Assembly: GCF_051962475.1 (NCBI RefSeq) | Contig: NZ_JBQCCF010000051.1 | Coordinates: 1 to 59,338 of the forward strand | DNA length: 59,338 bases | Reading direction: 5' to 3' | DNA from: Dyella_A sp051962475 | GTDB taxonomy: Bacteria; Pseudomonadota; Gammaproteobacteria; Xanthomonadales; Rhodanobacteraceae | Part shown: piece after piece, positions 33,067-42,048 of the stretch | Numbering within the stretch: position 1 is the stretch's first letter | Layout: every line of letters starts with the position of its first letter | Notes under the pieces: model-generated | Databases searched by the model: none | Told to the model about the DNA's origin: nothing | The model's input: only the letters and a program-made list of their open reading frames with translations | Made by a program: the position numbers and the translations under genes

Positions 33067-33846
33067 ATGCGAGTTCTGGTAAGCAACGATGATGGCGTGG
33101 ATGCACCGGGCATCCGCGTGCTCGCCGAGCGCCTCAGCGCGGTGGGCAAGGTAACGGTAGTGGCGCCCGACCGCGACCGCTCTGGGGCCAGCAATTCGCT
33201 CACCCTGGACGCCCCCATCCGCGTGCTGCGCATGGACAACGGCTACTACCGCGTCGCCGGTACCCCCACCGATTGTGTGCACCTGGCCCTGGCCGGCCTG
33301 CTCGACGAGGAGCCGCACATCGTCGTGTCCGGCATCAACAACTCGGCCAACCTGGGCGACGACGTGATCTATTCCGGCACCGTGTCGGCGGCAATGGAAG
33401 GGCGCTTCCTCGGTTTGCCGGCAATCGCCGTCTCGCTGGTCAGCAAGGATCACCGCGGCGAGCACTACGAGTCCGCCGCGCGGGCCGTGGTGATGCTGAT
33501 GGAGCGGCTGCTGGTCGATCCGCTGCCGGCCGACACCATCCTCAACGTCAACGTGCCGGACCTGCCGTGGGAGCAGATCCGCGGCTTCGAAGTGGCGCGG
33601 CTCGGCAAGCGCCATCGCGCGGAGGCGTGCATCGCGCAGACCGATCCGCGCGGCCGCCCGATGTGGTGGATCGGTCCGGCCGGCGACGCCGAGGACGACG
33701 GTCCCGGCACCGATTTTCACGCGGTGCGCCGCGGCTATGTGTCGGTGACGCCGATCCACGTCGACCTTACCCGCTACCAGGCGCTGGAGAAGGTCAGCGG
33801 CTGGATGCAGGCGATGACCGACGCCATCGACGACCAGGCGGCCTGA
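33067..33846 (+). CDS. surE: 5'/3'-nucleotidase SurE
   Basis: Stationary-phase survival phosphatase for nucleoside monophosphates and short polyphosphate. 259 residues. Metal site LVSNDDG (Asp8, Asp9), GASNSLTL with the ligand Ser, and VVSGINNSANLGDDVIYSGTVSAAMEG. Start at 33067 gives the standard MRVLVSNDDG. First gene of surE-pcm-yqaA type-nlpD. Confidence 0.97.
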   Translation: MRVLVSNDDGVDAPGIRVLAERLSAVGKVTVVAPDRDRSGASNSLTLDAPIRVLRMDNGYYRVAGTPTDCVHLALAGLLDEEPHIVVSGINNSANLGDDVIYSGTVSAAMEGRFLGLPAIAVSLVSKDHRGEHYESAARAVVMLMERLLVDPLPADTILNVNVPDLPWEQIRGFEVARLGKRHRAEACIAQTDPRGRPMWWIGPAGDAEDDGPGTDFHAVRRGYVSVTPIHVDLTRYQALEKVSGWMQAMTDAIDDQAA

Positions 33847-33849
33847 GCG

Positions 33850-34530
33850 ATGAACATCCATCCGCTGCCGCCGTCGGCATTGAAGGGCGAGGGCATGACC
33901 TCGCAGCGAGCCCGCGACCGCCTCGCCGCCACGCTCAAGGAAAGTGGCATCCGCGATGCGCGGGTGATCGACGTGATCCGCAACCTCCCGCGCCACCATT
34001 TCATCGACCAGGCGCTGCATTCGCGCGCCTACGAGAACACCGCGCTGCCGATCGGCCACGGCCAGACCATCTCCCAGCCGTGGGTGGTGGCGCGGATGAC
34101 CGAGGCGCTGCTGGAGTTCGGCGTGCCACAGAAGGTGCTGGAGATCGGCACCGGCTCCGGCTACCAGGCGGCCGTGCTGGCCGCGCTGGTGCCGCAGGTC
34201 TACACGGTGGAGCGCATCGAAGAATTGCTGCGCCAGGCACGTCGGCGTTTCCGCCAGCTGGGCATCGCCAACCTGCGCTCGCGCTACGACGATGGCAAGC
34301 TCGGCTGGCCGGACGAGGGTCCGTTCGACGCAGTGATCCTCACCGCCGCCGGTGATGCGATTCCGCATGCCATCCTCGACCAGATGACGCCGACGGGCGT
34401 GCTGATCGCGCCGGTCGGTTCGCCCAGCAGCCAGACGCTGATCCGCATGCGCGGCGACGGGCAGGGCGACTTCATCCAGGAAGAACTCGGACCGGTAAGT
34501 TTCGTCCCGCTGCTCGGTGGCATCGGCTGA
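33850..34530 (+). CDS. pcm: Protein-L-isoaspartate O-methyltransferase
   Basis: Repairs isoaspartyl damage in aged proteins using SAM. 226 residues. SAM motif I VLEIGTGSGYQAAVLA; NTALPIGHGQTISQPWVVA is the substrate-binding segment. The N-terminal 15 residues (to GEG) are an extension, and the ATG at 33895 is an alternative start. It follows surE by 3 bp and its stop overlaps the next start (TGATG). Confidence 0.96.
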   Translation: MNIHPLPPSALKGEGMTSQRARDRLAATLKESGIRDARVIDVIRNLPRHHFIDQALHSRAYENTALPIGHGQTISQPWVVARMTEALLEFGVPQKVLEIGTGSGYQAAVLAALVPQVYTVERIEELLRQARRRFRQLGIANLRSRYDDGKLGWPDEGPFDAVILTAAGDAIPHAILDQMTPTGVLIAPVGSPSSQTLIRMRGDGQGDFIQEELGPVSFVPLLGGIG

Positions 34531-35135
34531 TGCGCCTGTTCGGAGCGTTGTATACGCGGGCGCTGAAGTGGGCGCGCCATCCGCTGGCGATCTACTACCT
34601 GTGTGGGCTCAGCTTCGTGGAGGCCTTCATCTTTCCGGTGATGCCGGAGGTGATGCTGGCGCCGATGATGCTCGGCAAGCGCCATCGTGCTTTCTTCTAC
34701 GCCAACATCAGTCTGCTGTTTTCACTGCTCGGCTCATTGGTTGGCTATGCGCTCGGACACTGGGCCTACGACAGCATCCACCCGCTGCTCAGTCCGGCGA
34801 TGCAGCAGACCATCGGCACCTGGGTAACGCAGTTGCGCAACGACATGAGCCAGCACTGGCTGGCCATGCTCGGGGCTTTGATGCTCGCGGCGCTGCAGCC
34901 GGTGATCCCGATGAAGTTTGTCACCTGGGCGTCCGGCATCGTCGGGGTGCCCCTCTTGCCTTTCCTGGCGTGCATGGCGATCGGGCGCGGCAAGCGCGTG
35001 TGGCTGCTGGCGCTGCTGGTACGGGTGGTGGGCGAGCGTGCGGAACAGATTCTGCACAAGAATATTGAACGCATCGGCTGGGGCGCCATCGCGCTTATCG
35101 GTCTGTTGCTGGTGTGGTGGCTTTGGCTGCGTTGA
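34530..35135 (+). CDS. YqaA-type inner-membrane protein (SNARE-associated/DedA-like)
   Basis: 201 residues with about five hydrophobic segments. AIYYLCGLSFVEAFIFPVMPEVML and the late FVTWASGIVGVPLLPFLACMAIGRGKR (re-entrant Gly-Pro region and terminal Arg) are typical of the YqaA branch of the VTT/DedA family, thought to move lipids or maintain membrane potential. The same gene occurs between pcm and nlpD in other Xanthomonadales, as I recall. Confidence 0.85.
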   Translation: MRLFGALYTRALKWARHPLAIYYLCGLSFVEAFIFPVMPEVMLAPMMLGKRHRAFFYANISLLFSLLGSLVGYALGHWAYDSIHPLLSPAMQQTIGTWVTQLRNDMSQHWLAMLGALMLAALQPVIPMKFVTWASGIVGVPLLPFLACMAIGRGKRVWLLALLVRVVGERAEQILHKNIERIGWGAIALIGLLLVWWLWLR

Positions 35136-35184
35136 GCCTGCCGGTGCGCCGGCCATTGCATAGGAAACGCGGCATGAGGTCGCT

Positions 35185-36078
35185 ATGCTTCGTGGCATGA
35201 AGGGAACTATCCAGGCGCTCGCGCTGCTGCTGCCCGCCGTTTTGCTGGCCGCCTGCGGCACCACCCGTTCGGTCGTGGTGCAGCGATCCAGCCAGTCGCG
35301 CTCGTCGACCTACGAGCCATCCAGTCGGGCGCAGGTGAGCCACGCGCCCAGCTACCGGGTGAGCAAGGGCGACACGCTCTATTCGATAGCATTCCGGCAT
35401 GGCGTGGATTTCCGCGATGTCGCCCGTTGGAACGGCATCGCTGCGCCTTACACGATCTGGCCAGGACAGCAACTAGTGTTGCGCGCTCCCACCTCTTCCC
35501 GTGCACCTGCCCCAACCGTAGCCCGGGCTGCGCCGCCGCCCCGCGAGGCCACGGCTGCGGTGAAAGCGCCGACGCGGCCGCTGGTTGCGCCGACGTCGAG
35601 TCGTACGGTGGCCGATGCCGTGCCGGTGGCTGGCGTGCCGGCCAGCGTTCCCGCGCCGCCGCCGCCGGCTCCGCCCACCCTGGCGCCCGGTGGCACGCGT
35701 TCGGCCGGCGGCGTCAACTGGCGCTGGCCCGCCGATGGCAGCTTGATCAAGGGATTCCAGAGCGGCGATGCGATCCCCGGGATCGAGATCGCCGGCCCGG
35801 CCGGAAGCCCGGTCCGCGCCGCGGGCGACGGCGTGGTGGTCTATAGCGGCAACGGGCTGGTCGGCTACGGCGAGCTGATCATCGTCAAGCACAACGACGA
35901 CTTCCTCTCCGCCTACGGACACAACCGCAAGCGGCTGGTGAAGGAAGGTCAACGCGTGTCGGCGGGACAGCAGATCGCGGAAATGGGCGCCACCGGCGCC
36001 TCGCGTGACGAGCTGCAGTTCCAGATCCGCCGCAATGGCAATCCGGTGAACCCGCTCGACTACCTGCCTGCGCGCTGA
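35185..36078 (+). CDS. nlpD: NlpD-like lipoprotein, LysM plus degenerate LytM (M23)
   Basis: Outer-membrane activator of septal amidases. 297 residues: lipoprotein signal with lipobox LLAAC (Cys24), LysM domain (about 57-101, YRVSKGDTLYSIAFRHG), Pro/Ala linker, LytM domain (about 175-297). The catalytic His residues are missing: the usual HxH site reads LQFQIRRNGNPVNPLDYLP, so it should be a non-enzymatic activator like E. coli NlpD. The ATG at 35185 has GAGGT four bases upstream. rpoS, often next to nlpD, does not follow. Confidence 0.92.
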   Translation: MLRGMKGTIQALALLLPAVLLAACGTTRSVVVQRSSQSRSSTYEPSSRAQVSHAPSYRVSKGDTLYSIAFRHGVDFRDVARWNGIAAPYTIWPGQQLVLRAPTSSRAPAPTVARAAPPPREATAAVKAPTRPLVAPTSSRTVADAVPVAGVPASVPAPPPPAPPTLAPGGTRSAGGVNWRWPADGSLIKGFQSGDAIPGIEIAGPAGSPVRAAGDGVVVYSGNGLVGYGELIIVKHNDDFLSAYGHNRKRLVKEGQRVSAGQQIAEMGATGASRDELQFQIRRNGNPVNPLDYLPAR

Positions 36079-36081
36079 GGC

Positions 36082-36468
36082 TCAGCCAGCCCCGGCACCG
36101 GGAAGAATGAAACCCACTACCACGCGACGGCCTTCACCGGCCAGCAGGTCGTAGGTGCGTGCGGCTGCGGCGTTGTCCATCACCTCGATACCCACGCCGC
36201 GGCGCAGGAATGCAGCGAGAAAGTCGGCCGGCGGAAAGCGCTGCCGTTCGCCGGTACCCAGCAGCACCAGCTCCGGTTGCAGATCGAAGAACGGCACGGC
36301 CAGATCTGGCGTGAGGGCGGCGGCATCCACGGTCGGCCACTGTTCGATCATGCGATCCGGCGCAAGCAGGAAGCTTGCCTCGATGTTGCGGTCGACCACG
36401 GTGACGTAGCCGGGGGCGGTGCGGCGTACGAACAGAAACGCATCCGGGCGGTCGAGCGACAGGTCCAT
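36082..36468 (-). CDS. Mth938-like (NDUFAF3-like) domain protein
   Basis: 128 residues, single Mth938-like domain: PDLAVPFFDLQPELVLLGTGERQRFPPADFLAAFLRRGVGIEVMDNAAAARTYDLLAGEGRRVV. Function unproven in bacteria; the human relative NDUFAF3 assists complex I assembly. The start overlaps the yhbY stop by one base, so the two are probably one transcript. Convergent with nlpD, 3 bp apart. Confidence 0.88.
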   Translation of the reverse strand: MDLSLDRPDAFLFVRRTAPGYVTVVDRNIEASFLLAPDRMIEQWPTVDAAALTPDLAVPFFDLQPELVLLGTGERQRFPPADFLAAFLRRGVGIEVMDNAAAARTYDLLAGEGRRVVVGFILPGAGAG

Positions 36469-36764
36469 CAGCGCGGCAGGGCCAGCTTCGGATCGTCGGT
36501 GTTGCGACGGAACAGCACTACGATATGCCCGATCTCCTGCACGCTCTCGGCACCCGTGCCGTCGGTCAGGAACTGGATTTGCGTCTGGCGCTCCTCCTTG
36601 TCGCCGCCGGACAGCTTCACCTTCACCAGCTCATGATGGGTCAGCGCGAGGTCCAATTCCTTCACCACGGCGTCGGTGGCGCCCTTGGCTCCGAGCAGAA
36701 TCACCGGGCTCAGGTCGTGGGCGAGACTGCGCAGATAGCGGCGCTGGGAAGGTGAGAGGGCCAT
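36468..36764 (-). CDS. yhbY: CRM-domain RNA-binding protein YhbY
   Basis: 98 residues, one CRM domain with the GxxG-type loop LLGAKGATDAVVKELDLALTHHELVKVKL and the ending IVVLFRRN. Associates with pre-50S ribosomes in E. coli. The short ATG at 36764 is chosen because the conserved start MALSPSQRRYLRSLAH begins there. Divergent from rlmE, as in many gammaproteobacteria (yhbY next to rlmE-ftsH). Confidence 0.95.
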   Translation of the reverse strand: MALSPSQRRYLRSLAHDLSPVILLGAKGATDAVVKELDLALTHHELVKVKLSGGDKEERQTQIQFLTDGTGAESVQEIGHIVVLFRRNTDDPKLALPR

Positions 36765-36845
36765 GCTGGGAAACGCTCGATTCGCGGAGGATTGACCGCA
36801 AAGGGTATCATGCAGACCATTCCCCGTATCTGTGACCTTGCCGCC

Positions 36846-37496
36846 ATGCCCCGCAGCAAAAGCAGTTCCCGCTGGCTGCGGGAGCACTTCGACGACGTCT
36901 ATGTAAAGAAGGCCCAGGCGGAGGGCGTCCGTTCCCGTGCGGTGTACAAGCTCGAGGAACTGATTGAGCGTGATCGCCTGCTCAAGCCGGGCATCACCGT
37001 GGTGGATCTGGGCGCCGCACCGGGCGGTTGGTCGCAACTAGTGCGTCAGCGCCTGGGCGATACCGGCAAGGTGGTGGCGCTCGACATCCTGCCCATGCAG
37101 GGCATTGCAGGCGTGGATTTCCTGCAGGGCGACTTCCGCGAGGCAGACGTGTTGTCGCAGCTTGAAGCCCGGCTGGACAACCAGAAGGTCGATCTTGTGC
37201 TGTCGGACATGGCCCCCAATATGAGTGGCGTGGCCCTTGCGGACCAGATCCGCTCGATGGATCTGGCTGAGCTGGCGCTGGACTTCAGTCGGCAGTGGCT
37301 CAAGCCCGGTGGTTCGTTCCTGATCAAGTTGTTCCAGGGCACGGGCTTCGATGATTACCTTCGTAGCTTGCGTGCGGACTTTTCGCGCGTGACTATGCGT
37401 AAACCTAAGGCTTCCCGCGCGCGTTCGCGGGAGGTGTACGCGCTGGCCGTTGGTCTGAAGGCCGGCGGTGCGCAACCGGGCGGAAACCGCGTATGA
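36846..37496 (+). CDS. rlmE: 23S rRNA 2'-O-ribose U2552 methyltransferase RlmE (FtsJ)
   Basis: Methylates U2552 in the A-loop of 23S rRNA on the 50S subunit. 216 residues. SAM site VVDLGAAPGGWSQ, SDMAPNMSG and FLIKLFQG contain the K-D-K catalytic set. The start ATG 36846 gives MPRSKSSSRWLREHFDD, the usual N-terminus. Overlaps ftsH (ATGA). Confidence 0.97.
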   Translation: MPRSKSSSRWLREHFDDVYVKKAQAEGVRSRAVYKLEELIERDRLLKPGITVVDLGAAPGGWSQLVRQRLGDTGKVVALDILPMQGIAGVDFLQGDFREADVLSQLEARLDNQKVDLVLSDMAPNMSGVALADQIRSMDLAELALDFSRQWLKPGGSFLIKLFQGTGFDDYLRSLRADFSRVTMRKPKASRARSREVYALAVGLKAGGAQPGGNRV

Positions 37497-39424
37497 ACGA
37501 GATGGCTAAAAACCTCCTGCTCTGGCTGATCATCGCGGTGGTACTCATCGCCGTGTTCCAGAGCTTCAATCCCCATGGCGGCGCATCGTCCGATCTGCCC
37601 TACAGCGCGTTCGTGCAGAACGTGGACAACGGCAATGTGTCCAACGCCAACATCAGCGCGGAAACCCCGGCCACGATCAGTGGCAAGCTCAAGGACGGCA
37701 CCAGCTTCCGTACGGTGGCGCCCGTGTTGGGCTTCTCCACCAACACCGTGATCAAGCAGATGCAGGACAAGGGGGTTGAGGTTCGTCAGGACTCGGCGCC
37801 CGGCTTCTCGCTGGTCAGCCTGCTGGTGAGCTGGCTGCCAGTGATCCTGATCGCCGGCGTATTCATCTGGTTCATGCGCCAGATGCAGTCGGGCGGCGGT
37901 GGCCGCGGTGCGATGAGCTTTGGCCGATCGCGCGCCAAGCTGCAGGGCGAGGACCAGGTCAAGGTGAACTTCAGCGACGTCGCCGGTTGCGACGAGGCCA
38001 AGGAAGAGGTTGGCGAGCTGGTCGAGTTCCTGCGTGATCCGGGCAAATTCCAGAAGTTGGGCGGCAAGATTCCCCGTGGTGTGCTGATGGTGGGCCCGCC
38101 CGGTACGGGCAAGACCCTTCTCGCCAAGGCCATTGCGGGCGAGGCCAAGGTGCCGTTCTTCTCGATCTCCGGCTCGGACTTCGTCGAGATGTTCGTCGGC
38201 GTGGGCGCCAGTCGCGTGCGCGACATGTTCGAGCAGGCCAAGAAGCACGCGCCGTGCATCATCTTCATCGACGAGATCGATGCGGTCGGCCGCCATCGCG
38301 GCGCCGGCTTGGGTGGCGGCCACGACGAGCGTGAGCAGACGCTCAATCAGCTGCTGGTGGAAATGGATGGCTTCGAAGGCACCGAAGGCATCATCGTCAT
38401 CGCGGCCACCAATCGCCCGGACGTGCTCGATCCGGCGCTGCTGCGTCCGGGTCGTTTCGATCGCCAGGTCGTCGTCGGGTTGCCCGACGTGAAGGGGCGT
38501 GAACAGATTCTTCAGGTGCACTTGCGCAAGGTGCCGATGGCTAGCGACGTCAACGCGATGGTGATTGCGCGCGGTACACCTGGGTTCTCCGGCGCCGACC
38601 TGGCCAACCTGGTCAATGAGGCAGCGTTGTTCGCCGCGCGCGAAAATGCGCGCGAAGTGCGCATGAGCCACCTGGACAAGGCGCGCGACAAGATTCTGAT
38701 GGGTGCCGAGCGCCGCTCGATGGCGATGAGTGAGGACGAGAAGAAGCTCACCGCCTACCACGAGGCCGGGCACGCGATCGTGGGTCGCCTTGTCCCTGAG
38801 CATGACCCTGTCTACAAGGTCACCATCATTCCTCGCGGCCGTGCCCTGGGCGTGACGATGTATCTGCCCGAGAACGACAAGTACAGCATCAATCGCGTGG
38901 CTATCCAGTCGCAGCTTTGCTCGCTGTACGGTGGTCGCGTGGCGGAGGAGCTGATCTTCGGCGCCGACAAGGTCACCACCGGCGCATCCAACGACATCGA
39001 GCGGGCTACCAAGATGGCCCGCAACATGGCCACCAAGTGGGGGCTCTCGGACGAACTGGGTCCCATCACCTATGGCGAGGACGAGGACGAGGTGTTCCTG
39101 GGGCGCTCGGTAACCCAGCACAAGAGCATCTCGAACGAGACCGCGAGCAAGATCGACGCAGTGGTGCGCGGTATCCTCGATCGCGCGTATGCGCGCAGCA
39201 AGCAGTTGCTGACCGACAACATCGACAAGCTGCACGTGATGGCTGAGGCCTTGCTCCAGTACGAGACCATCGACGCGCACCAGATCGACGAGATCATGGC
39301 TGGGCGGGTGCCTGGCCCGCCGGCGGACTGGTCGAAGAGTGGACCGGGTGGCCCGGTGCCGCCGCTGCCACCGCGGGGCGATACGGGTTCGAGCAAGGTG
39401 GGCAATCCCGCAGTTCAGAGCTGA
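37493..39424 (+). CDS. ftsH: ATP-dependent zinc metalloprotease FtsH
   Basis: Membrane-anchored AAA+ protease. 643 residues: TM1 (about 7-22), periplasmic domain, TM2 (about 108-128), Walker A GPPGTGKT at 201-208, Walker B IIFIDEIDAVGR, second region of homology ATNRPDVLDPALLRPGRFDR, zinc site HEAGH at 423-427. The Gly/Pro-rich tail is variable. Downstream genes often found after ftsH (folP, glmM) are absent; a tRNA cluster follows instead. Confidence 0.98.
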   Translation: MNEMAKNLLLWLIIAVVLIAVFQSFNPHGGASSDLPYSAFVQNVDNGNVSNANISAETPATISGKLKDGTSFRTVAPVLGFSTNTVIKQMQDKGVEVRQDSAPGFSLVSLLVSWLPVILIAGVFIWFMRQMQSGGGGRGAMSFGRSRAKLQGEDQVKVNFSDVAGCDEAKEEVGELVEFLRDPGKFQKLGGKIPRGVLMVGPPGTGKTLLAKAIAGEAKVPFFSISGSDFVEMFVGVGASRVRDMFEQAKKHAPCIIFIDEIDAVGRHRGAGLGGGHDEREQTLNQLLVEMDGFEGTEGIIVIAATNRPDVLDPALLRPGRFDRQVVVGLPDVKGREQILQVHLRKVPMASDVNAMVIARGTPGFSGADLANLVNEAALFAARENAREVRMSHLDKARDKILMGAERRSMAMSEDEKKLTAYHEAGHAIVGRLVPEHDPVYKVTIIPRGRALGVTMYLPENDKYSINRVAIQSQLCSLYGGRVAEELIFGADKVTTGASNDIERATKMARNMATKWGLSDELGPITYGEDEDEVFLGRSVTQHKSISNETASKIDAVVRGILDRAYARSKQLLTDNIDKLHVMAEALLQYETIDAHQIDEIMAGRVPGPPADWSKSGPGGPVPPLPPRGDTGSSKVGNPAVQS

Positions 39425-39457
39425 TCGATCTGCAGCGAACCATCGGGGGCCTTCCAC

Positions 39458-39487
39458 AACGCCGCGGATTTCGCGGCGTTCTCGTTT
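39458..39487 (+). terminator. Probable terminator after ftsH
   Basis: Nine-bp stem AACGCCGCG / CGCGGCGTT with five-base loop, followed by CTCGTTT. The T-tail is short, so strength is uncertain. Confidence 0.6.
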
Positions 39488-39556
39488 GGATGGCCAAACG
39501 GCGATGCGCTACCCGACTCCACGCTCGTATACGGGGAGGGCAGGCGCAACCGCGCA

Positions 39557-39606
39557 ACAAAAAAATCAAAAAAGGTGTTGACGCCTGGCGGCTGTATCTG
39601 AATAAT
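39557..39606 (+). promoter_or_regulatory. Strong sigma-70 promoter of the tRNA array, with A-rich upstream element
   Basis: TTGACG (39578-39583), exactly 17-bp spacer, AATAAT (39601-39606), preceded by an A-rich stretch (39557-39576) resembling an UP element. Transcription would start near 39613 and run into the five-gene tRNA array. Confidence 0.8.
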
Positions 39607-39673
39607 TCCGCTTCTTGCTTCGGCGCTCTTCACTTTGGTGGGTGAGCAAGCCAAGGCAGAATGTTTGAAGTGT

Positions 39674-39750
39674 GCGCCCGTAGCTCAGCTGGATAGAGTA
39701 CCTGGCTACGAACCAGGCGGTCGGGAGTTCGAATCTCTCCGGGCGCGCCA
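39674..39750 (+). tRNA. tRNA-Arg (ACG)
   Basis: Complete 77-nt cloverleaf: acceptor GCGCCCG / CGGGCGC, anticodon stem CCTGG / CCAGG around loop CTACGAA, T-loop TTCGAAT, encoded CCA end. The A34 is presumably edited to inosine. First of five closely spaced tRNA genes. Confidence 0.97.
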
Positions 39751-39920
39751 TCTTCATCCAGGAATCGTTCGTTCGCGGATGCTTCCGAACCGCGGGGCGG
39801 TGGATTGCCCAGCGGGCCGAACGGCAAGTTGGTTCGGTGTGCTCGTATACGGATTGACTGAGCGGCACGTCACCCGTACATTTGAAAGCTTCGCGCAGCG
39901 AACGTGATCGATGTTTTTGG

Positions 39921-39997
39921 CGGGGTATAGCTCAGTCTGGTAGAGCGTTGCGTTTGGGACGCAAAAGTCGGGGGTTCGAATCCCTCTGCCCCGACCA
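39921..39997 (+). tRNA. tRNA-Pro (TGG)
   Basis: 77 nt: acceptor CGGGGTA / TGCCCCG, anticodon stem TTGCG / CGCAA around TTTGGGA, T-arm GGGGG / CCCTC, encoded CCA. Confidence 0.97.
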
Positions 39998-40022
39998 CGC
40001 TAGGCCCTTCCGTGCGGTGACT

Positions 40023-40099
40023 GCGCCTGTAGCTCAACCGGATAGAGCATCGGCCTTCTAAGCCGACGGTTGCAGGTTCGAGTCCTGTCGGGCGCGCCA
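40023..40099 (+). tRNA. tRNA-Arg (TCT)
   Basis: 77 nt: acceptor GCGCCTG / CGGGCGC with one G-T pair, anticodon stem TCGGC / GCCGA around CTTCTAA, encoded CCA. Confidence 0.97.
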
Positions 40100-40114
40100 A
40101 CAAAGTGTTTTATG

Positions 40115-40191
40115 GTGGGCGTAGCTCAGCTGGTTAGAGTCCCGGATTGTGATTCCGGATGTCGTGGGTTCGAATCCCATCGCTCACCCCA
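40115..40191 (+). tRNA. tRNA-His (GTG)
   Basis: 77 nt from GTGGGCG to CCCCA, with a G at 40114 that would be the G-1 identity nucleotide pairing with discriminator C. Anticodon stem CCGGA / TCCGG around TTGTGAT. Confidence 0.96.
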
Positions 40192-40205
40192 AATTTAAAG
40201 TTTCA

Positions 40206-40281
<76 letters not shown>

Positions 40282-40292
40282 CTGAAACCAGG

Positions 40293-40325
40293 ACGCCGGT
40301 CGACATCGACCGGCGTTTTGCTTTT
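40293..40325 (+). terminator. Rho-independent terminator of the tRNA array
   Basis: Ten-bp stem ACGCCGGTCG / CGACCGGCGT with four-base loop, followed by TTTTGCTTTT. Confidence 0.88.
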
Positions 40326-40366
40326 CTGGGGTGCCGTCGGCGGGGCGCCGATGCTCGGTCAGGCGC

Positions 40367-40396
40367 TTGTGCTACAGGCTGGCGCGACCCTAGAAT
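40367..40396 (+). promoter_or_regulatory. Probable promoter of tRNA-Leu (and perhaps tig)
   Basis: TTGTGC (40367-40372), 18-bp spacer, TAGAAT (40391-40396). Transcript would begin about 130 bases upstream of tRNA-Leu. Confidence 0.5.
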
Positions 40397-40529
40397 ACCG
40401 GGCTTTCGTGTAAGGGAATCATCGACTTAGGGCCGCTCTGCAGAGTGCGCGAACGACTTGTCCGAAGGCTGTCGCCTTGGGGCAAATTGCTCGTGAAATC
40501 TGCCGCTTACGGTGCTTTGACGATGCGGA

Positions 40530-40614
40530 GCGAAAGTGGCGGAACTGGTAGACGCACCAGATTTAGGTTCTGGCGGGTAACACCGTGCGGGTTCGAGTCC
40601 CGCCTTTCGCACCA
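40530..40614 (+). tRNA. tRNA-Leu (TAG)
   Basis: 85 nt with the long variable arm of class II tRNAs. Acceptor GCGAAAG / CTTTCGC, anticodon stem CCAGA / TCTGG around TTTAGGT, encoded CCA. Lies 89 bp upstream of tig on the same strand with no terminator between. Confidence 0.96.
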
Positions 40615-40703
40615 ATCCCTTGCTGTTTTCACGTTGCCGGTGGCGAACATGCCGCCGCGGTGCCCTCGCCGGGCCCGTTATCGAAGGTCATTCAGGAGTC
40701 GTC

Positions 40704-41996
40704 ATGCAGGTTTCGGTTGAGAACGTCGGCAAGCTCGAGCGCAAGCTCACGGTGAAGTTTCCTGCTGAGCGCTACGAGTCGCAGGTCAGCGCGCGCATTG
40801 CGGAAATGGGCCGCACGGTTCGCCTCAAGGGCTTCCGTCCCGGCAAAGTGCCGACCACCGTCATCCAGCAGCGTTTTGGCGCCCAGGTGCGTGGCGAGGT
40901 GCTTTCGGACCTGATCGGCAGCACCCTGCGCGAGGCTTTCGACAAGGAAAATCTGCGCCCGGTCGCGAACCCGTCCATCGACACGACCGGCAAGCCGGAG
41001 AACGGCGAAATCGCGTACACGGCCACCTTCGAGGTGATGCCGGAGTTCCCGACGATCGACGTGTCCACGCTGGCGATCCAGCGCCCGGTGGCCGAGGTAT
41101 CCGACGCGGATATCGAGAAGATGATCGAGACGCTGCGCCAGCAGCGCCGCACCTTCGATGCCGTGGATCGCGCGTCGAAGGAAGGCGATTTCGTGATGTT
41201 CGAGTACGCCGCCCAGGCGGGTGATTACCGCTTCCCGGCTGACGGCCTGGAGCGCGCCGGCAGCGTGCTGGGTTCGGGCACCCTGTTCAAGGCGCTGGAC
41301 GAGGCGCTCACCGGTCGCAAGGCCGATGAGTCGTTCGAGGCCGACATCGATTTCCCGGCCGATTTCCGCAACGAGCAACTGGCGGGCAAGACAGCCAAGG
41401 TCAGCTTCAGCATCGTCAAGGTGCAGGAGCCGCAGTTGCCGGAGGTGGACGCGGAGTTCGCCAAGCTGTTCGGCATTGCCGACGGCGATCTGGAGACGTT
41501 CCGCAAGGAAGTCCGCGCGAACCTGGAGCGCGAGCTGAAGGCCACTTTGATGGCGCGGCTGAAGTCCGAAGTGGCCGAGAAGCTCGCCGAGACCTATGCG
41601 ACCGTCGACGTGCCGAACCTGATGGTGCAGTCGGAGGCTCGCGCGCTGGCGGCCGGCAGCGTGCCGAAGGGTCAGCAGCCCCCGCCGCAGCTGATCGAGG
41701 CGGCGGCGCCGATGGCGCGCAAGCGGGTGCTGGCCGGTCTGCTGATGGGCGAGATCGCGCGCAAGCAGTCGCTGGTGATCGACCGTAAGCGGGTTGCCGA
41801 GCAGCTCGCCGCGATCGCCTCGACCTACGAAGAGCCCGAGCAGGTCATTGAACTGTACAACTCCGATCCCCAACTGATGTCGGGACTGCAGAACCGCGTG
41901 ATGGAAGACCAGGTAGCCGAGTGGGTGGCTGAACACGCCAACACCACCGCCCAGAGCCTGAGCTTCGACGAGGTGATGCGTCCGGCGGGTGCCTGA
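40704..41996 (+). CDS. tig: Trigger factor
   Basis: Ribosome-bound chaperone and peptidyl-prolyl isomerase. 430 residues: ribosome-binding domain with the signature GFRPGKVP (about 45-52), PPIase domain (about 150-245), C-terminal chaperone arms. ATG at 40704 follows AGGAG at 40694-40698. First protein gene of tig-clpP-clpX-lon-hupB-ppiD. Confidence 0.97.
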   Translation: MQVSVENVGKLERKLTVKFPAERYESQVSARIAEMGRTVRLKGFRPGKVPTTVIQQRFGAQVRGEVLSDLIGSTLREAFDKENLRPVANPSIDTTGKPENGEIAYTATFEVMPEFPTIDVSTLAIQRPVAEVSDADIEKMIETLRQQRRTFDAVDRASKEGDFVMFEYAAQAGDYRFPADGLERAGSVLGSGTLFKALDEALTGRKADESFEADIDFPADFRNEQLAGKTAKVSFSIVKVQEPQLPEVDAEFAKLFGIADGDLETFRKEVRANLERELKATLMARLKSEVAEKLAETYATVDVPNLMVQSEARALAAGSVPKGQQPPPQLIEAAAPMARKRVLAGLLMGEIARKQSLVIDRKRVAEQLAAIASTYEEPEQVIELYNSDPQLMSGLQNRVMEDQVAEWVAEHANTTAQSLSFDEVMRPAGA

Positions 41997-42048
41997 GCCG
42001 CGTATCCTCGGGTTGTTCCATCAGGCCAATTACCGGAGTGCCGCACAG

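Noticed and set aside
37355..39457. A 700-codon open frame opposite ftsH
   Set aside because: Fully antisense to ftsH with typical shadow composition (His/Leu/Arg-rich).
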